Assembly (NCBI GenBank): GCA_002869145.1
Contig: PKTM01000015.1
Coordinates: 62,001-126,000 of the forward strand
Length of the DNA: 64,000 bases
Origin: Denitrovibrio sp.
Lineage (GTDB): Bacteria > Chrysiogenota > Deferribacteres > Deferribacterales > Geovibrionaceae
Reading direction: 5' to 3'
Part shown: in pieces, positions 36,112-49,065 of the stretch
How the letters are laid out: every line of letters starts with the position of its first letter
Numbering within the stretch: position 1 is the first letter of the stretch
Notes under the pieces: generated by a model
The model's input: the letters and a program-made list of their open reading frames with translations, nothing else
Database searches by the model: none
What the model was told of the DNA's origin: nothing
Program-made: the position numbers and the translations under genes

Positions 36112-37370
36112 TATTCTTTTACCCGTTTAAGTTTTGCGCCCACAGCAGTGAGCTTGTCCACAAAATTCTCATACCCTCTGTCCAGATGATAAAGTCTGGA
36201 TATATGAGTCTCACCTTCTGCCATCAGCCCGGCTATTACCAAACTTGCGCTTGCACGCAAATCAGAAGCCATAACAGGAGCACCTGTCAGTGTATCTGTA
36301 CCCTGTATTATTGCAGATTTATCTTTCAACTTGATTTCCGCACCCATCCTTTTCAGCTCTGCAACATGCATGAATCTGTTCTCAAAGATGGTTTCAGTAG
36401 CTACAGAAACTCCTTTGCTGCAAGCCATAACAGCCATAAACTGAGCCTGCATATCTGTTGGGAAGCCGGGATACGGAAGGGTGGTTATATCTGTTGCAGA
36501 TAACGGTTTGGTTTTGGTCACATTTATAGTGGTGTCGTCAAGCTTGTCTATGTTCAGTCCTGATTCTTTTAGTTTGTTTAAGGTGGAGCGCATCTCGTGC
36601 AAAGGGACATTAGTCAGCTCTAAATTGCCTCCGGCAGCAGCAACACAACACATAAAGGTTCCCGCTTCGATCCTGTCAGGCATTACAGTATAATCAACAT
36701 TGTTCAGGGTTTTCACCCCTTTGATGCGAATCTCTTTTGTACCTTCGCCATCAATATCGGCACCCATCTTTTTCAGAAATCTGGCAAGGTCAACAACCTC
36801 CGGCTCCTGAGCTGCGTTACGCAGAACTGTTTCCCCTTCGGCGAGTGCTGCGGCCATCATAATGTTTTCTGTTCCGGTCACGGTAACTATATCAAAAGTT
36901 ATCTCTGCGCCTTTCAGCTTTTCGCAGGCAGCCTCAACATATCCATACTCCACAGTTATCTCTGCGCCCATGGCTTCTAAAGCCTTAAGGTGAAGATCCA
37001 CTGGTCTCTCACCAATGGCGCACCCGCCGGGCAGAGAAACTCTTGCACGTCCTTTTCTGGCCAAAAGAGGCCCAAGTGTAAGTACACTGGCTCGCATGGT
37101 CTTAACCAGTTCATATGGCGCTTCTATCTTTTCTTTATCGAATTTGCTGTTTAAAATAACGGTTTTACCATCTCTGTGAGACGAGATGCCAAGCTCTTCA
37201 AGGAGCTTCAGCATTGTGGAGATGTCCACCAGCTCAGGTGCTTCTGAAATTCTGAATTCGCCATCTGCGAGAATCACAGCAGCGAGAATAGGCAGAGCTG
37301 CATTTTTGGCTCCGCTCACACGTATGGAACCGTTAAGTTCGTATCCGCCTTCTATTACAAGTTTATCCAA
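36111..37370 (-). CDS. murA: UDP-N-acetylglucosamine 1-carboxyvinyltransferase
   Basis: First committed step of peptidoglycan synthesis, using phosphoenolpyruvate. The catalytic Cys is in GGCAIGERPVDLH near residue 115, and GAKNAALP appears near residue 20. The length (419) is normal. The start is TTG 37370, inside the end of prmC (16-base overlap), with AAGGG upstream. Confidence 0.95.
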   Translation of the reverse strand: MDKLVIEGGYELNGSIRVSGAKNAALPILAAVILADGEFRISEAPELVDISTMLKLLEELGISSHRDGKTVILNSKFDKEKIEAPYELVKTMRASVLTLGPLLARKGRARVSLPGGCAIGERPVDLHLKALEAMGAEITVEYGYVEAACEKLKGAEITFDIVTVTGTENIMMAAALAEGETVLRNAAQEPEVVDLARFLKKMGADIDGEGTKEIRIKGVKTLNNVDYTVMPDRIEAGTFMCCVAAAGGNLELTNVPLHEMRSTLNKLKESGLNIDKLDDTTINVTKTKPLSATDITTLPYPGFPTDMQAQFMAVMACSKGVSVATETIFENRFMHVAELKRMGAEIKLKDKSAIIQGTDTLTGAPVMASDLRASASLVIAGLMAEGETHISRLYHLDRGYENFVDKLTAVGAKLKRVKE

Positions 37371-38167
37371 CTAATTACCCTTTTAATGCCCTGAAAATCT
37401 TTAGTTACTGAGTAGTCTTCACAATATCCCTCGTTCTTCAACAATTCGTATTGCCCTAGACCGAGTTCGAAGTGAGCACTTCCAGAGTTTTTATTACATA
37501 TATTAGGTATCATGTCCATTAATTTTTTATAAAACAAAAGACCGTCCACACCAGCAGAAAGTGCATTTTTAGGCTCATACTTCAAGGAGTTAGGCGAGTC
37601 AGACCACTCCTGTTCCGTCAGATAGGGCGGGTTGCAGGTTATAATGTCAAAATTGCTCAGGTCAAGCTCGTCAATTCTGAGCGCATCTGCACACAAAAGT
37701 TCCGCTTTAAGGTCATATCTTTTAAGATTTTTTAAGGCTGTTTCAAGTGCATCAGAGCTTATATCAAGCCCCACACCTTCGGCGTTTTCCAACTTAGAAA
37801 GCAAAGCAGTCAGCACACAGCCTGAGCCTGTACATATGTCGAGTATACGCAGATTTTTTCTGCCGGCTGCTGTTTCCAAAGCTTTTTCTACTAGCAGCTC
37901 CGTCTCCGGTCTTGGAATAAGCACGGATTCGTCAACATATATATCAAACCCATAAAAATTCTTATTATTAATAACATAAGCCAAAGGCTCACCGCTTTTA
38001 ACTCGGTCTAGTTTTGATTTTGTTTCGTCTGTGATTAGTATATTGTCTGACAAGTGCATGGGAATTTGTGAATAGGGTATCCCTGATGTGTGCGATGCAA
38101 ACTCTAAGACATCGCTTCTGTTTGTAAAATATTTCTGCAAATAGTTGAGATACTCAGCAATCTTCAA
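37355..38167 (-). CDS. prmC: Release factor glutamine methyltransferase
   Basis: Methylates the Gln of the GGQ motif in RF1 and RF2. The SAM site is DICTGSGCVL and the catalytic NPPY is in TCNPPYLTE. It lies next to prfA, as expected. The frame opens to a TTG at 38206, but a second TTG at 38167 has AGGTG before it and fits the usual N-terminus; the start is uncertain. It overlaps murA by 16 bases. Confidence 0.92.
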   Translation of the reverse strand: MKIAEYLNYLQKYFTNRSDVLEFASHTSGIPYSQIPMHLSDNILITDETKSKLDRVKSGEPLAYVINNKNFYGFDIYVDESVLIPRPETELLVEKALETAAGRKNLRILDICTGSGCVLTALLSKLENAEGVGLDISSDALETALKNLKRYDLKAELLCADALRIDELDLSNFDIITCNPPYLTEQEWSDSPNSLKYEPKNALSAGVDGLLFYKKLMDMIPNICNKNSGSAHFELGLGQYELLKNEGYCEDYSVTKDFQGIKRVISWINL

Positions 38168-38220
38168 AGGACAACACCTATGTCTATAAACAGCATTCAG
38201 AGGCAATTCGGCCTATAAAG

Positions 38221-39288
38221 CTACAGACCCGACTGCTGAAGGCGTTCTGCCTGATCAAAGGCTATTGTCGCATCAATCATATCTTCCATATAACCCAGCA
38301 GAAATCTGTCGAGGTTCGCTGATTCCTTTATGCGGTGGTCAGTGACCCTGTTTTGAGGGAAGTTGTATGTTCTGATACGTTCGCTTCTGTCGCCGGAGCC
38401 CACCTGAAGCTTTCTGTTTTGAGCTTCTTCGGAATTCTTTCTCTCTATCTCCGCCTCAAGTATTTTTGAACGAAGCAGTTTCATCGCTTTCTCTTTATTT
38501 TTTATCTGGCTTCTCTCGTCCTGACAGGAAACAACAACTCCAGTTGGAATGTGCGTGATACGTACAGCCGAATCAGTTGTGTTTACGTGTTGACCACCAG
38601 CACCTCCAGCACGAAAGACGTCCACGCGCAGGTCTTTTTGTTCCACTTTAACATCTATATCTTCAGCCTCAGGCAAAACAGCAACTGTGCAGGCCGAAGT
38701 GTGTATACGTCCGCCTGATTCCGTCTCTGGAACTCTCTGCACTCTGTGACCGCCCGCCTCAAACTTCAGCTTGCTGTAGGCTCCATGCCCTTTAACAAGA
38801 GCTACCACTTCTTTGTATCCGCCAACACCAGTATCGCTGAAATCAACAACTTCAACTTTCCAGCCGAGCATCTCAGCATATCGAGTATACATCTTCAGAA
38901 GATCTACGGCAAAAAGAGATGCCTCATCTCCGCCTGTCCCTGCTCTTATCTCTAAAAAAATATTCTTGTCATCATAAGGATCTTTTGTAAGGAGTGATTT
39001 CCTAAGAATATCTTCAAGCTCTTCCATAACACCGTGCTTCTCTTCGAGCTCCATCTCTGCAAGCTCAATAAGGTCTTTATCATCAGAGGTTTCTATAATA
39101 TTTTCGGCTTCTTCCACTGATGCCTTTTCTGCCTGATATGCTTCATATTTCTCAACCACAGGCTTAAGCTCTGCATGTTCCTTAGCAGTCTTTTGAAATA
39201 GACTATGATCATTCATAAGCTCAGGATCAACCAGCTTATTTGTCAATTCGTAATATTTCTTTTTGACTTCGTCAAGTTTATCAAACAT
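38221..39288 (-). CDS. prfA: Peptide chain release factor 1
   Basis: Reads UAA and UAG and releases the peptide. The GGQ catalytic loop is in [12 protein letters not shown], and the codon-recognition segment carries a PET-like PETESGG near residue 180 (P-E-T sequence expected for PXT). Normal length of 355. It precedes prmC. Its intactness argues against loss of termination as the reason for the in-frame stops elsewhere. Confidence 0.95.
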   Translation of the reverse strand: MFDKLDEVKKKYYELTNKLVDPELMNDHSLFQKTAKEHAELKPVVEKYEAYQAEKASVEEAENIIETSDDKDLIELAEMELEEKHGVMEELEDILRKSLLTKDPYDDKNIFLEIRAGTGGDEASLFAVDLLKMYTRYAEMLGWKVEVVDFSDTGVGGYKEVVALVKGHGAYSKLKFEAGGHRVQRVPETESGGRIHTSACTVAVLPEAEDIDVKVEQKDLRVDVFRAGGAGGQHVNTTDSAVRITHIPTGVVVSCQDERSQIKNKEKAMKLLRSKILEAEIERKNSEEAQNRKLQVGSGDRSERIRTYNFPQNRVTDHRIKESANLDRFLLGYMEDMIDATIAFDQAERLQQSGL

Positions 39289-39297
39289 TTTTTTTCC

Positions 39298-40200
39298 TTA
39301 AACTACGGTGGTGATTCCTTCTGTAGCTATATCCATGTCCAAAGAGGCTCTGATAGATATCAGCGCAACTTCAAGCTGGCTGTCGTCCGGTTCCTGCGTA
39401 GTTATATTCTGTACAAAAAGACCGGGCATTATAAGTATTTTTACAAGCGGATTTTCAAAATGCTTTCCGCTGAATTTCAATATTTCATAACTTACCCCTG
39501 CAATAATAGGGATAAAAAACAGTCTTGCACCAAGCTTTACTAAAAAATGTGAATCATTGGGGATGATTGAAAAAACCAAGATGCACACAACCATAAGAAT
39601 GATAAGAAAGCTTGTACCGCATCTGGGGTGAAAACGGCTCTGGGCACGGGCGTTTTCTATTGTAAGCTCCAGCCCCTGCTCATATGCAAAGATAGCCTTA
39701 TGCTCCGCACCGTGGTATTGAAAAACACGCTTAATGTCCTTCATAAAAGAGATCAGCCACACATAAATGACAAAAAAGAGCACTCTTATTACTCCGTCAA
39801 TGCCATTATAAAGAAGCGACGAATCCTCAACCGCAGGGAGAACGTATTTTGTAAGCTCTGTAACCTGAAGAGGGAGATATATGAAAAGCAAAAGCCCAAG
39901 GCCAATGCCTGCGGCCATACTTAGAAACATAGCCCAGCTGCTTACCTTCTCCTCACCCTCGCCTGTGGAATGGTATGCGCTAAAATTCAGAGCTCGTATA
40001 CCAAGTATCAAAGCGTCATAAAGCGCTATAAGACCCCTTACAAGAGGCTTTTTAAAGAACCAGTTTTTATCTAGCTTAACTTCCTCTTTTTTGAGGACAA
40101 TCTCATTTTCACTTTTACGGACAGCGATCACAAATTTCGAAGGTGCTCTCATCATAACACCTTCAATAACAGCCTGACCGCCTATGTTCGGTTTACTCAT
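39298..40200 (-). CDS. DUF1385 membrane protein
   Basis: A 300-residue integral membrane protein of the DUF1385 family. It starts NIGGQAVIEGVMMR, the family hallmark, has about four hydrophobic segments, and contains YHGAEHKAIFAYE and HPRCGTSFL, probable metal or substrate ligands. The gene usually sits between rpmE and prfA, as here. Function unknown. Confidence 0.88.
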   Translation of the reverse strand: MSKPNIGGQAVIEGVMMRAPSKFVIAVRKSENEIVLKKEEVKLDKNWFFKKPLVRGLIALYDALILGIRALNFSAYHSTGEGEEKVSSWAMFLSMAAGIGLGLLLFIYLPLQVTELTKYVLPAVEDSSLLYNGIDGVIRVLFFVIYVWLISFMKDIKRVFQYHGAEHKAIFAYEQGLELTIENARAQSRFHPRCGTSFLIILMVVCILVFSIIPNDSHFLVKLGARLFFIPIIAGVSYEILKFSGKHFENPLVKILIMPGLFVQNITTQEPDDSQLEVALISIRASLDMDIATEGITTVV

Positions 40201-40305
40201 ATAAATAGACTCCTATTAAGTACCGTTTGATAGTATAGGAAACTTGCAGGAAAAAACCAGAGAATTTTTATTTTGTACTAAGCTTTTAAATTCGACATAA
40301 ACAAA

Positions 40306-40340
40306 TAAGCCCCGATGGATTAACATCAGGGCTATTTTAT
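40306..40340. terminator. Likely intrinsic terminator after rpmE
   Basis: An imperfect 10-base stem (AGCCCCGATG / CATCAGGGCT, one mismatch) with loop GATTAA, 29 bases past the rpmE stop on the reverse strand, followed by a modest T-rich tail. Moderate confidence because the T-run is weak. Confidence 0.55.
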
Positions 40341-40368
40341 TCGAATTTTCAAAGAAGAAATGTATTAA

Positions 40369-40581
40369 TTACTTCTCGTTTTTTTTGTACTTCTTCATGA
40401 ACTTCTCAACACGGCCAGCAGTATCGATAAACTTCTGCTTTCCTGTAAAGAACGGGTGGCATGAAGAGCAGATGGCAACAGAGGCCTTACTTGGGTCTAC
40501 AGTGGACTTAGTAACTATCTCTGCACCACAGGCACATTTGAAAGTTGTGTCATTGTATTCTGGATGAATATCTTTTTTCAT
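40369..40581 (-). CDS. rpmE: 50S ribosomal protein L31
   Basis: A 70-residue protein with the Cys-containing zinc type: FKCACG and [14 protein letters not shown]. This is the C+ form rather than the zinc-free paralog. It sits between rho and DUF1385-prfA, the usual order. Confidence 0.95.
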   Translation of the reverse strand: MKKDIHPEYNDTTFKCACGAEIVTKSTVDPSKASVAICSSCHPFFTGKQKFIDTAGRVEKFMKKYKKNEK

Positions 40582-40748
40582 TATATTATTACCTCTTATT
40601 TCCGCATTTATTGCGCCCTTTGGACATAGCTATTACCGACAGCCAGTCAGGGAACACGGTTTATAACACAGTACATTATATTATTCAAGGTATTATTTTG
40701 CAAACAATCTCTTCAATAATGTGTGTTCTTCTGATTTGCAGTTACAGG

Positions 40749-41990
40749 CTACTTTGCCATACTTTCAAGGAACTCAGTGTTGGATTTTGTCCCCTTCATC
40801 TTATCAAGAAGGAACTCCATTGCATCCACAGAGTTCATGTTTGAAAGGAAACGGCGAAGTATCCAGACTTTGTTTAACTCGTCTTTTGTAAGCAGAAGCT
40901 CCTCACGGCGAGTACCTGACCTGTTAATGTCAATAGCAGGAAATGTCCTGCGCTCAACAAGCCTTCTATCAAGGTGAAGCTCCATGTTACCTGTACCTTT
41001 GAATTCTTCATAAATAACTTCATCCATCCTGGAACCTGTCTCTACCAGACCTGTTGCAATGATGGAGAGTGAACCACCCTCTTCTATGTTTCTAGCAGCA
41101 CCGAAAAATCTCTTCGGCTTGTGCAGGGCGTTTGAATCCACACCACCGGAAAGAACCTTTCCTGATGGCGGCTCGATGGAGTTGTATGCACGGGCAAGTC
41201 TTGTTATATAATCCAGAAGGATAACTACATCTTTTTTGTGCTCCACAAGTCTTTTAGCCTTGTTCAGAACCATCTCGGATACTTGAACGTGCCTGTATGC
41301 AGGCTCGTCAAAAGTAGAGCTTACCACTTCAGCATTTACTGAACGCTGCATGTCGGTAACTTCCTCTGGTCGCTCGTCTATGAGCAGTATAATCAGGAAT
41401 ACCTCAGGGTGGTTAGCCGTAATGGCGTTTGCAATGCTTTTCAAAAGCATAGTCTTACCAGTTTTTGGAGGTGCTACAAGGAGGGCTCTCTGACCTTTAC
41501 CAATAGGCGCCAAAAGGTCCATAATCCTTGTTTCATATGCATTTGCTTTATATTCAAGCTGAAATCGTTCTTCTGGAAAAAGAGGGGTGAGGTTTTCGAA
41601 AAGAGTACGCATGCGTGATGCGGCTTCGAAGTTTACCTCTTCCACTTTTAAAAGAGCGAAATATTTTTCATTGTCTTTCGGTGGTCTGATCTCTCCGGCA
41701 ACAGTATCACCGTTTCTGAGGCCAAACTTCCTTATCTGCGCAGGAGAGACATAAATGTCGTCTGGTCCCGGAAGATAATTATAGCTAGGGCTTCTGAGGA
41801 AACCGAAGCCGTCAGGGAGTATCTCTATGACACCCTGTCCGTATATCTGTCCGTTTCTGGCGCTGGTTTGTTTAAGCATCTCGAAAATGAGTTCCTGTTT
41901 AAGGAGTCCGTCTGAGTTCTCAATGCCTGCAGAGTTGGCTATCTCCACAAGTTCTTCAATGGGTTTCTTTTTTAAATCAGTAAGATTCAC
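40749..41990 (-). CDS. rho: Transcription termination factor Rho
   Basis: Hexameric RNA helicase that ends transcription. An N-terminal Rho-N helix domain ([18 protein letters not shown]) and the cold-shock RNA-binding fold come first. The ATPase has PPKTGKT near residue 175 and [11 protein letters not shown]. The 413-residue length is normal. It precedes rpmE and has a long leader with a possible promoter at 42172-42200. Confidence 0.96.
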   Translation of the reverse strand: MNLTDLKKKPIEELVEIANSAGIENSDGLLKQELIFEMLKQTSARNGQIYGQGVIEILPDGFGFLRSPSYNYLPGPDDIYVSPAQIRKFGLRNGDTVAGEIRPPKDNEKYFALLKVEEVNFEAASRMRTLFENLTPLFPEERFQLEYKANAYETRIMDLLAPIGKGQRALLVAPPKTGKTMLLKSIANAITANHPEVFLIILLIDERPEEVTDMQRSVNAEVVSSTFDEPAYRHVQVSEMVLNKAKRLVEHKKDVVILLDYITRLARAYNSIEPPSGKVLSGGVDSNALHKPKRFFGAARNIEEGGSLSIIATGLVETGSRMDEVIYEEFKGTGNMELHLDRRLVERRTFPAIDINRSGTRREELLLTKDELNKVWILRRFLSNMNSVDAMEFLLDKMKGTKSNTEFLESMAK

Positions 41991-42171
41991 GCTATTTCTC
42001 CAATAGTTATGTGTAATTGTTTAGGTTTTAATGAACCGATTAATATAATTTGCAACGGGTTAGTATTATGAATAATCTCGTTAGTTTTTTAATTGATTTA
42101 TTAAATATACGGTACACTGCCAGATAGCAGTAATTCCTGAAAGACTGCATATCAGCCGTTCGTCAGTATTT

Positions 42172-42200
42172 AAATTAGTCTTATTGTGCAACAAAGTCAA
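42172..42200 (-). promoter_or_regulatory. Candidate sigma-70 promoter of rho with a long leader
   Basis: On the reverse strand, TTGACT (42195-42200), a 17-base spacer and AATTT-type -10 TAATTT (42172-42177). It would give a leader of about 170 bases to ATG 41990. The 297-base gap 41991-42287 otherwise shows no gene; long leaders on rho are often used for autoregulation, but nothing specific is visible. Confidence 0.4.
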
Positions 42201-42287
42201 GCAAAAGGTTAGCATATTTTATACACGTCTTTGTGCAAAACAAATTTACCGTATCGCACCAATTAGCCACTTACGTAGACTCTTAGT

Positions 42288-45057
<2,770 letters not shown>

Positions 45058-46257
45058 CTAAACATACCTTCTCAGTAAGCTTCCAGCCGGAGCTTTCAAA
45101 CCTTTTAAAATGTATTTCATTCCCGGTTTTGTATTAATCTCTGCAATACCGTTCATTGCAAGCAGTCCGCCCACAGTTATCTCGGTTTCGTTCATATCGG
45201 GAGTAAGCAGCATAACTTTTTCTTCCGGTGCAAATTTCGCTTTAGCATCAATCAGCACCCCTTCCTCATGTTCACCTTCCACCAAAGCTAAAAAGTCACA
45301 CCCACGCACATAAGAAGATGTGCCGTATTTCATACTGGTCTCATCCGCCCGGCCATTATAAAAAGCCTCAGTATATTCCCTATGACTCACGCTGGTCAGA
45401 TGGCGCATCCAATCATCTTTTACTTCATACCCGCCTTTCACAGCTTCATCTATTGCCTGTCTATAAACACCTGTGACAGCGGACACATACATAACACTTT
45501 TCATTCGACCTTCTATCTTAAGGGATTTCACACCCATATCTGCCAGTTCGCCAACATGTTCAATGAGGCATAAGTCTTTGCTGTTATAGAAATAAGTGCC
45601 GCGTTCATCCTCTTCCACAGGAAAATACTGCCCATCACGGGTCTCTTCTACCAATGAATAGTTCCAGCGGCAGCTCTGGGCGCAGTCTCCTGCGTTTGCA
45701 TCCCTTCCTGTCATATAGTTACTGATAAGACATCTGCCCGACATAGAGATACACATGGCACCATGAACAAAAACCTCTATTTCGCACTTGGTATTTGCAC
45801 ATATATGTTTAAGTTCATCTCCGGCAACTTCCCTGGCAAGTATTACACGCTCTGCACCGAGAGAGTGCCAGAACTCTACAGCGGAAAGATTTGTAACATT
45901 AGCTTGTGTGCTTATATGAACAGGTATCTCCGGAGCAACCTCACGGGCTATACGAAAGACTCCCGGGTCTGATACTATCAGCGCATCCGGTCTAATGCTT
46001 TTTAACTCGCCAATATATTCTCTAACGCCTTCCAGTTCCCCTGTTTTCAGAAAAGCATTAACTGTTACATATCCCTTTTTCTCACGTTTGTGCAGATATT
46101 GAAAAGCTTCTTCCATCTGAGCGAAGTCAAAATTTGAAGCACGCACACGAAGACCAAACCCTTCACCGGCAAGATATACCGCATCCGCACCGAACCTTTC
46201 GGCTGCCACTAATTTTTCGAAACTTCCGGCTGGTGCCAGCAGTTCAGGCTTGTTCAT
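45058..46257 (-). CDS. U32-family tRNA/rRNA hydroxylation protein (TrhP/YegQ-like)
   Basis: A 399-residue protein of the peptidase U32 family, members of which hydroxylate RNA: TrhP makes 5-hydroxyuridine in tRNA and RlhA modifies 23S rRNA. MSGRCLISNY, DCAQSCRW and SLKIEGRMKS are family motifs with Cys that could bind an Fe-S cluster. It is probably the TrhP type, by the SGRCL-CAQSCRW layout. It overlaps the O-methyltransferase gene by 4 bases. Confidence 0.82.
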   Translation of the reverse strand: MNKPELLAPAGSFEKLVAAERFGADAVYLAGEGFGLRVRASNFDFAQMEEAFQYLHKREKKGYVTVNAFLKTGELEGVREYIGELKSIRPDALIVSDPGVFRIAREVAPEIPVHISTQANVTNLSAVEFWHSLGAERVILAREVAGDELKHICANTKCEIEVFVHGAMCISMSGRCLISNYMTGRDANAGDCAQSCRWNYSLVEETRDGQYFPVEEDERGTYFYNSKDLCLIEHVGELADMGVKSLKIEGRMKSVMYVSAVTGVYRQAIDEAVKGGYEVKDDWMRHLTSVSHREYTEAFYNGRADETSMKYGTSSYVRGCDFLALVEGEHEEGVLIDAKAKFAPEEKVMLLTPDMNETEITVGGLLAMNGIAEINTKPGMKYILKGLKAPAGSLLRRYV

Positions 46258-46859
46258 TTTTCACCATATATAAGAAGTACACCGCTGCCTATTGGCAAAA
46301 TGCAGTGTCTGTGTTCAACTTTAACTCTCGCAATAAAGTTACGAAGTGTTCTCACCACTTCGATATATTTATCAGGCACTTCACAGTCTTGACTGAATAC
46401 ATGACCATACATTAATATATCATCGAAAACTATAACACCGCCGGGTTTTAATTTTTTCAGTGCATAATAAAGTATCATTGGGTATTGTTTCTTCATAGAA
46501 TCCACAAAGATCATGTCATACTTTTCACTTTGTCTCTTCATAAAATCAATCACATCAGCAAACACAAAATCTATACCTGTGCAGTTTTGATGCGCATAAT
46601 CCAGCCTAGACTTATTGTAATCCAAAGCAGTAATGTGCGCATAGGGTGCGCCTTTTTGCATATATCTGGTTGAAACACCTATACCGCAGCCAAGCTCCAG
46701 TATCTTCTCAGGTTTTAAAGTGTATGTAAGAAATTCCAGAAACATCCCCACGTCTGGCTCCACGGATGGCGTTTTCATAAGCTTCGCATCTGCGTGCAAA
46801 GCTTCATCAGCGCCGTCAGCCAGCCCTTTCACAAAGGGGTTCAGGATATCAGTTTTCAT
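46254..46859 (-). CDS. Class I O-methyltransferase, TrmR-like
   Basis: A 201-residue SAM-dependent methyltransferase; the SAM site is ILELGCGIGVST near residue 60, and FVDSMKKQYPMIL with FDDILMYGHV fits the O-methyltransferase 3 family. Together with the adjacent U32 gene it may methylate the 5-hydroxyuridine of tRNA (TrmR type), which is inference from neighbours. The frame extends upstream, but AGGG before ATG 46859 is better. It overlaps the motE-like gene by 11 bases. Confidence 0.78.
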   Translation of the reverse strand: MKTDILNPFVKGLADGADEALHADAKLMKTPSVEPDVGMFLEFLTYTLKPEKILELGCGIGVSTRYMQKGAPYAHITALDYNKSRLDYAHQNCTGIDFVFADVIDFMKRQSEKYDMIFVDSMKKQYPMILYYALKKLKPGGVIVFDDILMYGHVFSQDCEVPDKYIEVVRTLRNFIARVKVEHRHCILPIGSGVLLIYGEK

Positions 46860-47340
46860 CAATACCCTGTATTGACTCTGGAGTAAGTCTCTCAGAAATA
46901 CGTGCAGCAAAGACAGGGTCTGATTTACCCATAGCAGATATTATCTTACCCGCTGTCATCGAGTTCATTCTTAGAAAAAGCTGAACAGCCTTTGCAATAT
47001 CCATCTTTGCAATGATATCTGCTGAGGATTTTGCTTTAGCCGAGCCATAAGCTTTTGCAAGAGCATCAAGATTTTCATCTTCCTGAGTCTTTATCTCGTT
47101 TAACCTTGTGCTTATTGTCTCTTTAAGCTTGCGCAGCTCGCTCTCTTTTTGCAGGAGCTCGTCCTCTAGCGCTTTAAGCCTTTCCTCTTTGCTAGAGATG
47201 ACTTTTTCACGTTTATCCAGATCAATTTTACGTCTCTCCAGCTCCTGAGCTATTGCCTGAAGGTTAGCAAGGCTCTCCGCCATAACGTTACCTGTAAAAA
47301 CTGTCATTATCATTATCAGCAAAGCTGTCTTAATTTTCAT
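46849..47340 (-). CDS. MotE-like flagellar protein
   Basis: A 163-residue secreted protein: signal peptide (to VMAES), a long coiled coil (LERRKIDLDKREKVISSKEE) and a C-terminal MgtE-N-like helical domain. This matches MotE, which stabilises the motor chaperone MotC in some bacteria. It follows fliJ with a short overlap. GAGGAG lies 8 bases before ATG 47340. Direct evidence of motor function is absent. Confidence 0.7.
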   Translation of the reverse strand: MKIKTALLIMIMTVFTGNVMAESLANLQAIAQELERRKIDLDKREKVISSKEERLKALEDELLQKESELRKLKETISTRLNEIKTQEDENLDALAKAYGSAKAKSSADIIAKMDIAKAVQLFLRMNSMTAGKIISAMGKSDPVFAARISERLTPESIQGIDEN

Positions 47341-47758
47341 TTTTGCCACTCCTCGTTACTGCAAGCTCGTCAATGAGCTTCATCTCTTCTTTGTTAAGGT
47401 ACTGTCTGAAATTCTCCACATGTTTCTCTTTCAGTTTCAGTATAATCTTATGTCTCTCTATGGCTTCCATCACCTTCTTTTTATGTATCCCTATATTGAG
47501 TTCAAGCTGGCGTTTCTGCTTCACAAGTGCGTTCTTCTGCCCTGTCAGCTTGGCTATATACTTATCATACATTGACCTGAACATGTTTTCAGCTGTTTGT
47601 TTGTCTTCTACCTGCTTTGCTATTTCATCTTCTGCAGCCTTGACTTTCGCATTAGTATCTGCAAGTTTCGCATTCATGGCAGACAGCTTATTTTTTTCTA
47701 TATCAACTATTCTCTCTCTATATTCAAGAACCTTTTGCAGGCGAAAATTCTTCTTCAT
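47330..47758 (-). CDS. fliJ: Flagellar export chaperone FliJ
   Basis: A 142-residue, highly charged coiled-coil protein starting KNFRLQKVLEYRERIVDIEKNKL, the FliJ family pattern. It is a general chaperone of the export apparatus. TGATG couples it to fliI. The assignment relies on length, coiled coil and position after fliI. Confidence 0.85.
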   Translation of the reverse strand: MKKNFRLQKVLEYRERIVDIEKNKLSAMNAKLADTNAKVKAAEDEIAKQVEDKQTAENMFRSMYDKYIAKLTGQKNALVKQKRQLELNIGIHKKKVMEAIERHKIILKLKEKHVENFRQYLNKEEMKLIDELAVTRSGKNEN

Positions 47759-49065
47759 CAGGAGTTAATAATCTCTTCAAGCAGTTTTGTGCTCTGCTCG
47801 AAATTTATTGAGTTGTCAATTCCTTGCTTGAGAAAATTCTGAATTTTATCAATCTTTGCTATTGATTCGTCAACTTTAGGGTTACTCCCTTTAACATAGG
47901 CACCTATGTTGATAAGGTCTTCAGCTTCGGAGTATGTAGCTAACAGGTCACGAAGACGTCCTGCGTTTGCAAACTGTTTGTCTGAGACTATCTCTTTCAT
48001 CAGTCGGCTTGCACTGCTTAACACATCTATGGCCGGGTAGTGGTTTCTTGCGGCCATAGCCCTCGAAAGCACAATGTGGCCGTCAATGATAGAACGGACA
48101 GAATCAGCAATAGGGTCGTTCATATCATCAGCCTCAACAAGCACTGTATAAAGTCCGGTTATATTTCCTTTACCTTTCTGGGTTCCTGCCCGCTCCAGCA
48201 GTTTCGGCAAAAGTCCAAAAACAGAAGGAGTATAACCTTTGGTTGTGGGGGGTTCCCCTACTGTGAGCCCTATCTCTCTCTGAGCCATAGCAAAACGTGT
48301 GATGGAGTCCATCATCAGCATGACATTTTTCCCTTGGCTTCGGAAATATTCTGCTATAGCAGTCCCGACAAAAGCACCAAGTTTTCTAACAAGAGCCGAT
48401 TGGTCTGACGTAGCGACAACCACAACACTTCTTTTTAGACCTTCTACTCCCAGATCCCTTTCAATGAATTCCCGAACCTCACGGCCACGCTCTCCTATCA
48501 GAGCTATGACATTGACATCAGCGTCCGAGTTTCTTGCTATCATTCCCAAAGTAACAGATTTGCCAACACCGGAGCCGGCAAATATCCCTACCCTTTGCCC
48601 TCGTCCTAAGGTTGCAAGGTTGTCTATAGCTTTGATACCTGTGGACACAGGTGAATTTATGATCTCTCTATCTAGAGCTTTGGGAGGTGAATTATAGACA
48701 TTGACCAGATCGAAATCTTTTATCGGTCCTTTTCCATCTAACGGGTTTCCAAGTCCATCGAGAACCCTGCCAAGAAGATTGTCTGATACTTTTACAGTGT
48801 TGCCGTAGGATTCGTTTGTAACAGCGCTTCCGGGAGCGATACCTTCACTGTCTCCGTAAGGCATCAGTATGATACGGTCATCATTAAAACCAACTATTTC
48901 GGCAAGTATATGATTACCGTCAATATTCTCTATTCTGCACCTGGTTCCGATACCAAGCAGAGGCCCGTCCGCCTCAATGGTGAGGCCGACAATCTTTGTA
49001 ACTTTTCCTTTTATCTGGAGAGAAGACTTGTGGTCAACCCTCTTCAGTCGGGCTAAATTCTTCAT
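47758..49065 (-). CDS. fliI: Flagellum-specific ATPase
   Basis: Energises flagellar protein export. Walker A GIFAGSGVGKSVT near residue 155 and SITRFAMAQREIGL are the F1-beta-like signatures. About 435 residues. The frame opens to a TTG at 49080, but GGAAAG five bases before ATG 49065 fits. It overlaps the fliH end by 32 bases. Confidence 0.95.
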   Translation of the reverse strand: MKNLARLKRVDHKSSLQIKGKVTKIVGLTIEADGPLLGIGTRCRIENIDGNHILAEIVGFNDDRIILMPYGDSEGIAPGSAVTNESYGNTVKVSDNLLGRVLDGLGNPLDGKGPIKDFDLVNVYNSPPKALDREIINSPVSTGIKAIDNLATLGRGQRVGIFAGSGVGKSVTLGMIARNSDADVNVIALIGERGREVREFIERDLGVEGLKRSVVVVATSDQSALVRKLGAFVGTAIAEYFRSQGKNVMLMMDSITRFAMAQREIGLTVGEPPTTKGYTPSVFGLLPKLLERAGTQKGKGNITGLYTVLVEADDMNDPIADSVRSIIDGHIVLSRAMAARNHYPAIDVLSSASRLMKEIVSDKQFANAGRLRDLLATYSEAEDLINIGAYVKGSNPKVDESIAKIDKIQNFLKQGIDNSINFEQSTKLLEEIINS